The notes beneath the pieces were generated by a model. That model did not search any database, had not been told where the DNA came from, and worked only from the letters and a program-made list of their open reading frames with translations. Position numbers and translations under genes: made by a program. Below, one piece after another: positions 17,294 through 26,196 of a stretch of 64,000 nucleotides of DNA; positions within the stretch are counted from its first letter, which is position 1; each line of letters starts with the position of its first letter. This stretch comes from CAZKZZ01 sp964557375 (GTDB taxonomy: Bacteria; Spirochaetota; Spirochaetia; SPDA01; CAZJBZ01). The stretch spans positions 30,842 through 94,841 of the forward strand of contig CAZKZZ010000001.1 in NCBI GenBank assembly GCA_964557375.1, read 5' to 3'.

Positions 17294-18540
17294 TGATCAG
17301 CCCGGCCGAACAGAACCCGCTCGAACATATCGACAAAGATGAATTGATAAACCTTACCCGGGATTTAGTGAGAATCGACAGCGTTATACGGCCTGAGACC
17401 GGAAACACCGAACATCACGCGGTAGAGTTTATCCGTACCTGGATTGAAAACGAATTGAAGGGCAGCTGTGAGGAAATACGGGAAGTGAGAACTGAGGTTG
17501 TGGAGGTAGAGCCGGGCCGGGAGAATATCGTCGTAACCATCGACTCGGGAAGGACCGGCCCCTGTCTCCTTCTCGAAGGCCATACTGATGTGGTCTCTGA
17601 AGGGAACAGAGATTTATGGCGATACGGTCCGTTCAGCGGGGAGATCGAAGAGGGAAAGCTGTACGGGAGAGGTTCATGCGACATGAAGGGGGGGCTTGCG
17701 GTGAACCTGATTACGGCAAAAGCACTGCTTTGTTCAGGAGTCCGTTTCAACGGTAAACTCAAATTGGCAATCGTCTGCGATGAAGAAGATATGATGATCG
17801 GTATAAAGGATTTTATCCGCCGAGGGTACGCCGATGATGTGGATGCAGCTCTGGTAAGCGAGCCGGAAGAAAACCAGCTCTGCCTGAGTATGAAAGGGGC
17901 TATCCGGGCCGTTGTCCGCGTTAAAGGGAAGATGGCCCACGGGGCAATGCCTTTGACCGGTATTAACCCAAGCCCCAGAATGGCCCGCATCATACTCGCC
18001 TACGAACGGTTCGAAAAAGAAGAGATCGACCGGTGCGGGAAGGACCCCTATCTCGGATATCCCTCCATTACCTTCACAGTTGTGCAGGCACCCCCTCCGG
18101 GAGAGCCGAAACAGCTCAATGTCATGCCTTCAGACGCGGTCGGATATATCGATATACGGACCACTCCAAAACAGGACCATGAAACGATACGCACACGATT
18201 GAAACAGATTCTCGAAGAACTCGCCGGTGAAGACAGTAATTTTAAAGCGGAAATCGAGTTTATCGAAGACCGTCCCGTAGTGTATATGGACAGAACCGAA
18301 CCCGTCGTTCAAACTGCTGAATCAGCCTACAAAGATATCACCGGAAGAGAACCGGTGTACAGCGGGGTCCCCGGAGCCACGGACGGTACGTTTCTGCGGG
18401 CATGGAAGGGTATCCCCTCACTTGTAAACGGTCCGGGACCGAAGTTCATGCCTCATCAGACAGATGAGTATATAGAAATCGACCAGCTGTATGAGGCGGC
18501 CCGGATATACCTCCTTACAGCCGTCCGTTTTCTGCAATAA
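17293..18540 (+). CDS. M20-family metallopeptidase/deacylase (ArgE/DapE type)
   Basis: A 415-residue M20 metallohydrolase. Metal ligands are seen in LLEGHTDVVSEG (His-x-Asp near residue 97), the bridging Asp in GRGSCDMKGG, Glu-Glu in CDEEDMMIG and a His near the C-terminus in FMPHQTDEY. The lid/dimerisation domain lies at about residues 205-320. Family members cleave N-acyl amino acids, succinyl-diaminopimelate or dipeptides, and the substrate is not clear here. It is translationally coupled to panE and probably co-transcribed with the P1 peptidase. Confidence 0.85.
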   Translation: MISPAEQNPLEHIDKDELINLTRDLVRIDSVIRPETGNTEHHAVEFIRTWIENELKGSCEEIREVRTEVVEVEPGRENIVVTIDSGRTGPCLLLEGHTDVVSEGNRDLWRYGPFSGEIEEGKLYGRGSCDMKGGLAVNLITAKALLCSGVRFNGKLKLAIVCDEEDMMIGIKDFIRRGYADDVDAALVSEPEENQLCLSMKGAIRAVVRVKGKMAHGAMPLTGINPSPRMARIILAYERFEKEEIDRCGKDPYLGYPSITFTVVQAPPPGEPKQLNVMPSDAVGYIDIRTTPKQDHETIRTRLKQILEELAGEDSNFKAEIEFIEDRPVVYMDRTEPVVQTAESAYKDITGREPVYSGVPGATDGTFLRAWKGIPSLVNGPGPKFMPHQTDEYIEIDQLYEAARIYLLTAVRFLQ

Positions 18541-18546
18541 CCCTCT

Positions 18547-18563
18547 CTCGGTTGAAAACCGAG
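18547..18563. other. Small hairpin after the M20 peptidase gene
   Basis: CTCGGTT and AACCGAG form a perfect 7-bp stem with a 3-nt loop a few bases after the stop. There is no T-run, so it may only protect the mRNA end. Confidence 0.4.
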
Positions 18564-18594
18564 CGGTAAACAGCAGTATCGAACATGGACGTAT

Positions 18595-18634
18595 AAAAAA
18601 GGTCCGCCACCTGACTTCGAGCCGGAAGCGGACC
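18595..18634 (-). terminator. Intrinsic terminator of the liv operon
   Basis: On the minus strand GGTCCGC and GCGGACC form a 7-bp GC-rich stem, followed at once by a run of six T (18600 to 18595). It sits 23 bp after the stop of the substrate-binding protein gene. Confidence 0.85.
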
Positions 18635-18656
18635 CATCAATTTCAGCTTCGATCTT

Positions 18657-19907
18657 CTATTCGGGCCGAACCTCTTGTACAAGGTTCTTTTCACCGTCCT
18701 GGATCTCAAAGAGATAGAGCGGTTTGTCGGTAGGAACACCGTCTTCCATACTCCAGGTAAACTGAAGACCCTCGAAGTTTTTCACATTACGGCAGTATCC
18801 GGCGAGCATGGCCCGCTCTTCCTGCAGCTTTTTAGGATCTCCGGTGATGTTTGTCTCTTCGATCGCTTCTTTTATCATGTACACCGCGTCGTAGTAATGA
18901 GTAGAAAGACTCGGCGGAGACATTCCGTCGTGGTCATCAGCATACGCTTCTTTAAAAGCGTTCCAGCGGGGAGTATCGAGCTCAGGATTGGTATAGTTAT
19001 AGATCATGGCCCCATTGAGAGCGCTCCCGCCTGTGGTATAGAGGGCTGCATCATCAGCACTGTTGAAAATGAGGATCTTGGAGTTGTCTTCCCACCCTCT
19101 GTTATTGAGCTCTTTGATGATCTTGGCAGCTTTTTCAGCATTACAGGCGAGGACTACCCCGTCGGGTTCCTGAGAGAGCGCTTTTACGATAAGAGGCCCG
19201 AAGGTAACTGCATCGGTGGGCACTTCTACTTCGTTGAGCACTTCGACTCCGGCTTCTTCGAGCCCGATATCATGCGCGTCCGCCATTCCCGGCCACGGAC
19301 CGTAATTCTCCACGAACTGCACACAACTCTCCATGTCAGGGTGGTTCTCCGCCCAGGTTACGACGATGGGGGGCAGTTTCGCTTCTGTGGGTGCAAACCA
19401 AGAAATCGACCACGGAAAGAACTGGACCGCGTACTCGTATGACGTGGTTGCTGTAAAGGAGATCATCTCCGCTTCTACGGCGATGGGCATTGCTGCCATA
19501 ATAACCGGTTCGGGTACCGGCCCCATAGCAACGAGAGAACCGCCGTCGGTAATTTTGGCCATTTCGACCGTACCCTTCTCTGGGCTCATCCCGGTATCAA
19601 TTCCGATCACTTTAACCGGTTTACCGGCAATGCCGCCCGCTTCGTTGATCTCAGCTGCTGCCCGCTCGGCACCCCAGAGCAGGTATTCACCGATACTCGC
19701 GATCGGTCCGGTAAGACTATCCAAGAAGGGGATTTCCCATTCATCTACTACAACCGTAGGCTCTTCATCCGCCCCGGCTGCCTCCGATGCCTTGGTCTCA
19801 GCGCCCTCCGCTTTTGCTGAGGCTTTCTCTTCCTTTTTACAACCGACCATTACAATTGTAAAAACAATAAGAGAAATGATCAAAAAACTTCGCAATGCTT
19901 GCTTCAT
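18657..19907 (-). CDS. livK: ABC transporter substrate-binding lipoprotein, LivK-like
   Basis: A 416-residue type I periplasmic binding protein. The signal peptide ends in the lipobox MVGC with Cys at residue 23, so it is a lipoprotein anchored in a membrane. A low-complexity Ala/Glu/Lys linker follows (about residues 25-50). The mature domain begins near WEIPFLDSLTGPIASIG, typical of branched-chain amino acid or amide binding proteins. It is the last gene of the operon and precedes the terminator. The ligand, whether branched-chain amino acids, amides or another small acid, cannot be read from sequence. Confidence 0.85.
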   Translation of the reverse strand: MKQALRSFLIISLIVFTIVMVGCKKEEKASAKAEGAETKASEAAGADEEPTVVVDEWEIPFLDSLTGPIASIGEYLLWGAERAAAEINEAGGIAGKPVKVIGIDTGMSPEKGTVEMAKITDGGSLVAMGPVPEPVIMAAMPIAVEAEMISFTATTSYEYAVQFFPWSISWFAPTEAKLPPIVVTWAENHPDMESCVQFVENYGPWPGMADAHDIGLEEAGVEVLNEVEVPTDAVTFGPLIVKALSQEPDGVVLACNAEKAAKIIKELNNRGWEDNSKILIFNSADDAALYTTGGSALNGAMIYNYTNPELDTPRWNAFKEAYADDHDGMSPPSLSTHYYDAVYMIKEAIEETNITGDPKKLQEERAMLAGYCRNVKNFEGLQFTWSMEDGVPTDKPLYLFEIQDGEKNLVQEVRPE

Positions 19908-19910
19908 TCT

Positions 19911-20807
19911 TTAAACCTCCTGGTTTATTTTTTTGTGCTTTCGAAAGTCTAACAGATTTTGAACTTTATATACCAGTCTTTTCGTTATTATCCCTTCCGG
20001 TTTAATCACCAAAACGGCAACAAGCAGGACTCCGTATATGACCACCCGCCACGAGGCGACCTCGGGCGGTAACAACAGAGGGAGCCCCCACAGCACCGGG
20101 GCTGCAAAAAATGCTCCCCACATGGTGGTGTATCCTCCTACGAACAACATGGTCATAGTCGTACCGATCAGATGAAAGGTAAAGAAATCGGGGAAAAGAT
20201 TGCGCATAAAGTAGGCGTACAACACCCCGGAGGCCCCTCCCAGGGCACTTCCGGCAGTCTGCATCAGTATGCCCAGCCGTTTGACATTCACTCCAAAGGA
20301 GGAAGCCAGGTCCCGGTCTACGAAAACCGCGGAGGCGGCCCTCCCCAAACGGGAGCGGTCGAACCGGTTTATGAGTATTCCTACAATGAGTACAAACGCG
20401 TACGCGATGATGAGCAGGAGAATTTTACTCATCATCGGATCTTCATGAATATGAGGAATACCGAACATACCCAGCGTGCCGCCGAGTGCCTCCGTATTCT
20501 CGACCACCGTCTTGGTAATATAAATGAAGGTAAAACCGACGATGACAACGGCGAAACAGGGAGCGTCCCCTATGGCGAGTGAGATGACAAAGCCCACCAG
20601 AGCACCGAGAAGGATTCCAACCGCAAATACCACCCCAAACGGCCAGCCCCACGTAAGTGCTGCAAAGGCACCAAAGTAGCCTGAAATGGTCATATTAGCT
20701 ATGGTGAGAAAGTGCAGCTGCATGACCCGGTAGGGAAGATAGAGCGACCAGCTCATGAGAATATAAATCGCTGTAATGGCGAGAAAATAATATAACGGTA
20801 AAGACAA
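19911..20807 (-). CDS. livM: Branched-chain amino acid-type ABC permease, LivM-like
   Basis: A 298-residue inner-membrane permease with about eight hydrophobic segments and the LivM signature region around RLGRAASAVFVDRDLASSFGVNVKRLGILMQTAGSALGG, which contains the EAA-like coupling helix. It pairs with LivH to form the transport channel. Gaps to neighbours are 3 and 28 bp, within a five-gene operon. Confidence 0.9.
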   Translation of the reverse strand: MSLPLYYFLAITAIYILMSWSLYLPYRVMQLHFLTIANMTISGYFGAFAALTWGWPFGVVFAVGILLGALVGFVISLAIGDAPCFAVVIVGFTFIYITKTVVENTEALGGTLGMFGIPHIHEDPMMSKILLLIIAYAFVLIVGILINRFDRSRLGRAASAVFVDRDLASSFGVNVKRLGILMQTAGSALGGASGVLYAYFMRNLFPDFFTFHLIGTTMTMLFVGGYTTMWGAFFAAPVLWGLPLLLPPEVASWRVVIYGVLLVAVLVIKPEGIITKRLVYKVQNLLDFRKHKKINQEV

Positions 20808-20835
20808 GGTTATAAATCCTCCTTGATTGCGTAAA

Positions 20836-21720
20836 TCACAGTTTCATCCCGAACAGACCACGCGGTTTGACCAGAATAACAATGAGTAGGATGATGAACG
20901 CGATGGCGTTTGACCATGATCCCGCCCAGTATCCCTGGATAATAGCTTCCAGAATGCCCAGACCGAGCCCTACTACCAGCCCGCCTGTAAGATTTCCCAA
21001 GCCGGCAATGATAGATACAGCCAGCACCTTGTGGGCGACCTGTTCGCCCAAACCCGGAGATGCTGAACCGAGAACGATCGACAGCAGGACTGCAGTCAGC
21101 CCGCCCAGCAATCCGGTCAGCGCGTAACTTCCCAGCCCTGTTTTCAGGAGGGGGATCCCCACCAGTTTCGCACCATCGGGGTCTTCTGCTATCGCCCGGA
21201 ACGCCCGGCCCGGTTTGGTTTTATACAAAAGCCAGAAAAATACCGAAACAGCAATCACTCCAACGATTAGAGAAAAAATCTGGCCCCGGGTGATATTTAC
21301 AAGGCCGATATTGATAAACGCACCGCTTCCGGTCAGGTTTTCCGGAAAGGCGATCGGGAATCCGCTGTTAAACTCATGGCTCAACACATCGGTAATAATC
21401 ATGCCTAATCCCAGGGAAATAACCAGAGTAGTGTTGATGTCCACCTCTCCCCTTCTCCGCATAACGTGCTGGAAGATGGGAGCGGTGGCAATATTGAGCA
21501 GCACGGAGGAGGCGACTCCGGCACTTACACCTAAAATAATATTATTCCCGGTCGCCCCCAATACCACCCAGGCAATATACATGGAGAAAACGACCAATTG
21601 AGGATAGGAGAAATGAATGACCATAGCGACGAGCAGCAGTAGATTGAATCCTGTAACGAGAAGGACATAAATACTGCCTAAAGACAATCCGTTGATAACC
21701 TGCGCTATAAAAATTTCCAT
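20836..21720 (-). CDS. livH: Branched-chain amino acid-type ABC permease, LivH-like
   Basis: A 294-residue permease with about eight membrane segments and the LivH pattern: INGLSLGSIYVLLVTGFNLLL at the start, GRAFRAIAEDPDGAKLVGI at the coupling loop and ILVKPRGLFG at the C-terminus. It forms the membrane pore with LivM. Confidence 0.9.
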   Translation of the reverse strand: MEIFIAQVINGLSLGSIYVLLVTGFNLLLLVAMVIHFSYPQLVVFSMYIAWVVLGATGNNIILGVSAGVASSVLLNIATAPIFQHVMRRRGEVDINTTLVISLGLGMIITDVLSHEFNSGFPIAFPENLTGSGAFINIGLVNITRGQIFSLIVGVIAVSVFFWLLYKTKPGRAFRAIAEDPDGAKLVGIPLLKTGLGSYALTGLLGGLTAVLLSIVLGSASPGLGEQVAHKVLAVSIIAGLGNLTGGLVVGLGLGILEAIIQGYWAGSWSNAIAFIILLIVILVKPRGLFGMKL

Positions 21721-21726
21721 AATTTC

Positions 21727-22446
21727 CTATGCTCCTATATAAGCTTCTCGAACACCGGCGTCGTTGAGCAGCTCGTCGGCACTGCCTTCGAGTACGATTG
21801 AACCGGTTTCTAAAACATACCCGCGCTGGGCATTTTTAAGGGCCTTGTATGCATTTTGTTCGGAAAGGAGTATCGAATACCCCTCTTTATGCAGATTGAT
21901 GATGATTTCAAAAATATCATTGACGATTTTAGGAGCCAACCCGATAGACGGTTCATCGACCATGATCAAAGAAGGAGAGGACATCAATGCCCTGCCGATG
22001 GCGAGCATCTGCCGCTCACCGCCGCTCAACGTGCCGGCGGTCTGGTCCTTCCGTTCCGATAGAATAGGGAAGGATGAATATACGCGCTCGAGCCTGCTGT
22101 TTGCGTCGTGGAGATTATGGTGGGCGCCGAGGAGCAAATTGTCGGTTACGGACATGGAAGGGAAAACACCCCGCCCTTCCGGGACGAGGCAGAGTCCGTC
22201 TCTTACATTCTTATCCGCCGGTCTGCCCGCAATCGATTTACCATTGTATATAATATCCCCTGTATTGGGATAATTGATCCCCAGGATGGTTTCGAGCATG
22301 GTGGTCTTACCGGCACCGTTTGCTCCGATAAGGACGACGATCTCACCTTCCCGAACTTCGATATCGGTTTTCTTCAGGGCATTTATATGACCGTAGGAGA
22401 CGGACACATCTGTAACCTTGAGAATTACATCACTCTTCTGTTCCAA
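21727..22446 (-). CDS. livF: ABC transporter ATPase, LivF-like
   Basis: A 239-residue ATPase. The Walker A is GANGAGKTT near residue 38, the signature LSGGERQMLAIGRAL near 139, and Walker B is LIMVDEPSIGLAP. The length and PEGRGVF segment are typical of LivF. Its start overlaps the end of livG by 17 bp. Confidence 0.9.
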   Translation of the reverse strand: MEQKSDVILKVTDVSVSYGHINALKKTDIEVREGEIVVLIGANGAGKTTMLETILGINYPNTGDIIYNGKSIAGRPADKNVRDGLCLVPEGRGVFPSMSVTDNLLLGAHHNLHDANSRLERVYSSFPILSERKDQTAGTLSGGERQMLAIGRALMSSPSLIMVDEPSIGLAPKIVNDIFEIIINLHKEGYSILLSEQNAYKALKNAQRGYVLETGSIVLEGSADELLNDAGVREAYIGA

Positions 22447-23188
22447 GGTACGCCTCCAGCACTTTGGGATCTTTCTGGATCTGCTCCGGTTTACCCTCGC
22501 TAATTTTTTCCCCGAAATTGAGTACGGAAACCTGATCGGAGAGTCCCATGAGCATTTTTACATCATGGCTTATAACGACGAGAGTTACTCCGCGCTCCTG
22601 GATCCTTTTTATAATCTCTTCAATCTTGGCAGTCTCTTTGGTACCCATCCCGGAGTTCGGTTCATCGAGAAGGAGCAGTTTCGGATTCGAGATTGCCGCC
22701 CGGGCGAGCTGGACAAATTGTCTTTCAGCCCATACCAGGTCACTTGCCCATCTGTGGGCGGCATTCCCCATATCGACCAGTTCGAGGGCCTCGTACGCCT
22801 TTTTCCGAATCTCCTCCTCCCGCCTCGATGGGGTAAACGGTGCTCTAAAAAATGTTTCGATGTAATCTTTTACGGAAAAATCAAAAATTCCGCTCATGAC
22901 ATTTTCTAGTACCGTAATGCCCGGAACCACGTTTCCCGCTTGAAAGGTGCGCCGTATTCCCTTGTTGGAAATGACATCCGCGCTTAAGCCCGTGATATCT
23001 TCTGAATCCAGCGTAATCTGTCCGGTATCCGGCTTGAGCAATCCGGTGATGCAGTTAAACATCGTCGTCTTACCGCTTCCATTCGGACCGATAATGCCGT
23101 GGATCCCGCCTTTCTCGATCGTAACGTCAACATGTTTGAGAGCTTTAATACCGCCAAAAGATTTGCTTAATCCTTTTATTGCGAGCAT
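22430..23188 (-). CDS. livG: ABC transporter ATPase, LivG-like
   Basis: A 252-residue ATPase and first gene of the operon. Walker A is GPNGSGKTT near residue 34 and Walker B is LLLLDEPNSGM. The signature segment reads LVWAERQFVQLARA, so the canonical LSGG is replaced by LVWAE; LivG proteins normally have LSYGQQR or similar, so this is a divergent signature. RTFQAGNVVPGITVLENV is the typical Q-loop region. A good promoter lies upstream at 23217-23245 and an AAGGAA ribosome site precedes the ATG. Confidence 0.88.
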   Translation of the reverse strand: MLAIKGLSKSFGGIKALKHVDVTIEKGGIHGIIGPNGSGKTTMFNCITGLLKPDTGQITLDSEDITGLSADVISNKGIRRTFQAGNVVPGITVLENVMSGIFDFSVKDYIETFFRAPFTPSRREEEIRKKAYEALELVDMGNAAHRWASDLVWAERQFVQLARAAISNPKLLLLDEPNSGMGTKETAKIEEIIKRIQERGVTLVVISHDVKMLMGLSDQVSVLNFGEKISEGKPEQIQKDPKVLEAYLGTEE

Positions 23189-23216
23189 CTACCGTTCCTT
23201 TGAAAAGTATTCAGCA

Positions 23217-23245
23217 ATTAAATCAAAATACAGATTCGATGTCAA
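23217..23245 (-). promoter_or_regulatory. Promoter of the liv operon
   Basis: On the minus strand, a perfect TTGACA (23240-23245) and TTTAAT (23217-23222) are separated by 17 bp, 28 bp before the livG start. Confidence 0.75.
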
Positions 23246-23314
23246 CTGAGTTTTATTGTCAGCTTTTCTGTTACTGAAATGGCCGATTTCAACTGTGCCG
23301 CTCTTGTATCGGTT

Positions 23315-24490
23315 TCAGGATTGCCACTCATCGAGTATCTCACAGTACCGGGTATATACCGTGTCTATCACGTCTTCCCATGAACGGTAGATCGACCGCC
23401 GCGCCCCCTCTCCCGCCTCTTCGATCCGTTCAGGTTCATCCATAAGCGATTCGAGCATGTCGGCGAAGTCTTCGGAATCATTTTCTATCAAAAATCCGTT
23501 TTCACCGTCTGTTACCGTTTCTGCCGCGGTTGTCCCTTTTACTAAAACCGAAGGGACTTTGAAGGCAGCCGCTTCCCGCATGACCAGCGGCGCGTTATCG
23601 TAGAGAGAAGGGAACAGGAACAGATTTGCCCGTGCGTAAACCGGTTTGATTTCCTCCCGGTCTATGATTATCCCGGTAAAAAACACTTTGTCCCAGATTC
23701 CGTACCGGTAGACGAGCTGTTCCATCTCTTTCTTGTCAGGGCCTTTGCCTACGAACACCATCTTGAATGACCGGCCCCGTTTGTTGAGCACATTGAGTGC
23801 TTCTATGATCAATTTGATGTTTTTCACCCACCGGTGTTGACCGACAAAGAGCAGCACGAACTCCCTCTCAGGGGCATCAAAGAGCTCACTTCCTTTTTGA
23901 TAGTACTGCGAATACTCTTCTTTAGAGGGCAGCGGTATGTCGGTCCCGTTCGGCATAACTTCGATGGAACCCCGGTATCCGTATTCCTGCAGCACCTCCG
24001 CGGTGTTTTGGGCGGGCACCCAGACATAATCGGCAGACTCATAGTAGCGGACCACTCTTTTCACCGCCATCTCCACAAAGGACTCCGAAGGCAGCGTTGT
24101 TTTAAAATCTTCCCGATACTTTGAGTGAAAGGTGGCTACGAGAGGAATTTCCTTCTCTTCCGCTATTTTCGATGCCAGTTGTCCGCTTACGAACGGGCAG
24201 TGGGCGTGTACAATCGTGAAATCAATCTTATCGAGCTGTTTCTTGAAATCACGGTCTATTTGGGGGATACCGATACGAAAGGGGTCGAACCCGGGAATCG
24301 GAAACGATTTATACCGGAGCACGGTAAACTCTTCATGATCTTCATACCCTTTTACTTCCGGTCCGATCGCGTAACAGGTCCCGTATTTCTTGTCCAGCCA
24401 ATACGCGTAATTTCGAGCTGCAATACTCACGCCATCCATAATGGGTACAAATGTATCGCTGAATTGGCCGGCGATAAGAGGTCTATTCAT
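23315..24490 (-). CDS. GT4-family glycosyltransferase
   Basis: A GT-B fold glycosyltransferase of about 391 residues. The N-terminal domain has SDTFVPIMDGVSIAARNYA and VHAHCPFVSGQLA; the C-terminal domain has FVGQHRWVKNIKLIIEAL, GKGPDKKEMEQL and FLFPSLYDNAPLVMREAAA, the EX7E-type sugar-nucleotide site. It resembles diacylglycerol glucosyltransferases and related lipid glycosyltransferases. The ATG at 24490 is preferred over the upstream GTG at 24502, since AGGTGAG lies 7 nt before it. It overlaps the flippase-like gene by 8 bp. A role in glycosylating the lipid made by the neighbouring cluster is possible, but inferred. Confidence 0.8.
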   Translation of the reverse strand: MNRPLIAGQFSDTFVPIMDGVSIAARNYAYWLDKKYGTCYAIGPEVKGYEDHEEFTVLRYKSFPIPGFDPFRIGIPQIDRDFKKQLDKIDFTIVHAHCPFVSGQLASKIAEEKEIPLVATFHSKYREDFKTTLPSESFVEMAVKRVVRYYESADYVWVPAQNTAEVLQEYGYRGSIEVMPNGTDIPLPSKEEYSQYYQKGSELFDAPEREFVLLFVGQHRWVKNIKLIIEALNVLNKRGRSFKMVFVGKGPDKKEMEQLVYRYGIWDKVFFTGIIIDREEIKPVYARANLFLFPSLYDNAPLVMREAAAFKVPSVLVKGTTAAETVTDGENGFLIENDSEDFADMLESLMDEPERIEEAGEGARRSIYRSWEDVIDTVYTRYCEILDEWQS

Positions 24491-25547
24491 AACTTGTCTC
24501 ACCTTTTTTCTTTTTTACAATAATCGATGAAAACTTATCGAGAGAGATCACTGCACCGAAGAGCGCGCCCAAATAATTAAAGAAAAACCGCCACATAACC
24601 ATAGCAACACCCAAAATGTGAGTGGGAACGGTTTTCCCGAACAGAACGACAAAAAGAAGTTCCCCCAGTCCCGAAGCCCCGGGGGTCGGCATAAATGAAA
24701 GAAGGAAAAGAAGAAGCGCGCTCAAGACATAGCCGTCGAGAACGGGCAGATCCGGCATAAAGGCATGCAGGACCACATAGAGAAGGAATATCATCGCTAA
24801 GAACTGCACACCCCCGGCTACTGTTCCGCCGATAAAATAACCGATGTGTTTACTGAAAAACCGCTTAAAGCTCTTTCGGGCCAAGTAAGCCTCGTGAATG
24901 ACTAAATGTTTAAACCGTCCCTGGGTCACTTTATTTCTTCTAATACGTTTTGATATCTTTCCAACCCAGGTTATTACTCCGATAGTAAGCTGAGGATAGA
25001 GAAGGGTGAAAAATATCAGAGCCATGACGACAACTTGTACGATGCCGGTCAAATAGAAGAGAAAATTGAGGGATTTCAGTTCCACAACTTTGTTTCTGCC
25101 GATGAACATAGCGGTTGCAGTTGCAGAGAGTACGAAAACGGAAAGCATCAGTAATTTCGTTATAACGATCGAAGTGGCCTTTCCCGGTGGCACTCCGTCT
25201 TTGTGGAGTGAGTAGATCATAAAAGGCTGACCGCCGAAATTGAAAGGGGTGATAAGGGCGAAAAAAATCCGGATGAACACGAGTTTCAAGCCGTTTAAAA
25301 ACCCGATTTTTTCCTCCGTACCCCGTGAGAAAAATAGGGTCGAGGCGGCATCAGCGAGTACAAAGACAAGCCATACCAGGACAATAAGGAGTATAGACTT
25401 TCCCGAGATTGCCCGAAATGCATTGATTGTCTCATCTGTGACGGTAAAATGGAGAATGAGTCCGATCGAGACCACACTAAAGACGAGAAAAAGAATAATC
25501 CTCAATCGCTGCCGCTGTTTAGCTGCTTCCGGTCCCTTGCTTTGCAT
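24483..25547 (-). CDS. UPF0104/LPG-synthase transmembrane-domain (flippase-like) protein
   Basis: A 354-residue integral membrane protein with about eight hydrophobic segments. It matches the membrane domain of lysylphosphatidylglycerol synthases (UPF0104/AglD-like), including the family signature MPTPGASGLGE near residue 285 and the SLHKDGVPPGKATSIV loop. It has no aminoacyl-transferase domain. Stand-alone members are thought to move lipids across the membrane. The downstream glycosyltransferase suggests a glycolipid. Confidence 0.85.
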   Translation of the reverse strand: MQSKGPEAAKQRQRLRIILFLVFSVVSIGLILHFTVTDETINAFRAISGKSILLIVLVWLVFVLADAASTLFFSRGTEEKIGFLNGLKLVFIRIFFALITPFNFGGQPFMIYSLHKDGVPPGKATSIVITKLLMLSVFVLSATATAMFIGRNKVVELKSLNFLFYLTGIVQVVVMALIFFTLLYPQLTIGVITWVGKISKRIRRNKVTQGRFKHLVIHEAYLARKSFKRFFSKHIGYFIGGTVAGGVQFLAMIFLLYVVLHAFMPDLPVLDGYVLSALLLFLLSFMPTPGASGLGELLFVVLFGKTVPTHILGVAMVMWRFFFNYLGALFGAVISLDKFSSIIVKKKKGETSYE

Positions 25548-25550
25548 AAA

Positions 25551-26186
25551 TTATTCTATTTTTACCTTCTCACCTAAGAATTTGGGCTGTTTTTTCAACA
25601 CATTGACATCGAGAAAGGCTTTCACCCTGGCCAGGTATTCGCGGACGATTAATTTTGCGTTTCCCCAGCCGGATACATCTCGAGCGGAAAAACCCACCAC
25701 CTCTAAGTTGTATTTTTTTGCAAGATACATGGCGCGCCCGATATGAAAATGTTGGGTTATAATCGTAAAACTGTTTTGTCCGAAAATCTCTTTGCACCGA
25801 ACTATTGAATCGAGAGTTCGGAACCCCGCATAATCGAGATATATTGCTTTCTTTTCTACTCCGTACTCCACTAATGCTTCGAACATCTGTCTGGGTTCGT
25901 TGTACTCATGCTTGCTGTTATCACCGCTGGCAATAATATACCGGATCTTTCCGAGTTTATAAAGAACGACCGCGGATTCTATCCGGTTGTAGAAATAGGG
26001 ATTAATATCCCCGTCTCTCATATACTTACTAGTCCCCAGCAAGAGTCCAACCTTCTTAGCGGGGATGTCCAGATAGGAATCATAGACTGAGGTCCTAGCT
26101 ATATGGGCCACCCGCCAATTGATAAGAAGGGTGGCCGCGAGTATCAATACGGCCGTGGCAGTAACAATAATGATAAAAACCTTCAT
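25551..26186 (-). CDS. SanA/YdcF-like DUF218 protein
   Basis: A 211-residue protein with one N-terminal membrane anchor (MKVFIIIVTATAVLILAATLLINW) and a DUF218 domain outside the membrane. Landmarks are LLLGTSKYMRDGDINPYFYNRIESAV, IIASGDNSKHEYNEPRQM and the TQHFHIGRAMYLAKK segment. The family is linked to cell-envelope integrity, with unknown chemistry. The ATG at 26186 is chosen because the hydrophobic anchor starts there; a longer in-frame extension to 26405 overlaps the phosphopantetheinyl transferase gene and looks like shadow. Confidence 0.8.
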   Translation of the reverse strand: MKVFIIIVTATAVLILAATLLINWRVAHIARTSVYDSYLDIPAKKVGLLLGTSKYMRDGDINPYFYNRIESAVVLYKLGKIRYIIASGDNSKHEYNEPRQMFEALVEYGVEKKAIYLDYAGFRTLDSIVRCKEIFGQNSFTIITQHFHIGRAMYLAKKYNLEVVGFSARDVSGWGNAKLIVREYLARVKAFLDVNVLKKQPKFLGEKVKIE

Positions 26187-26196
26187 AGAGTTTGCT

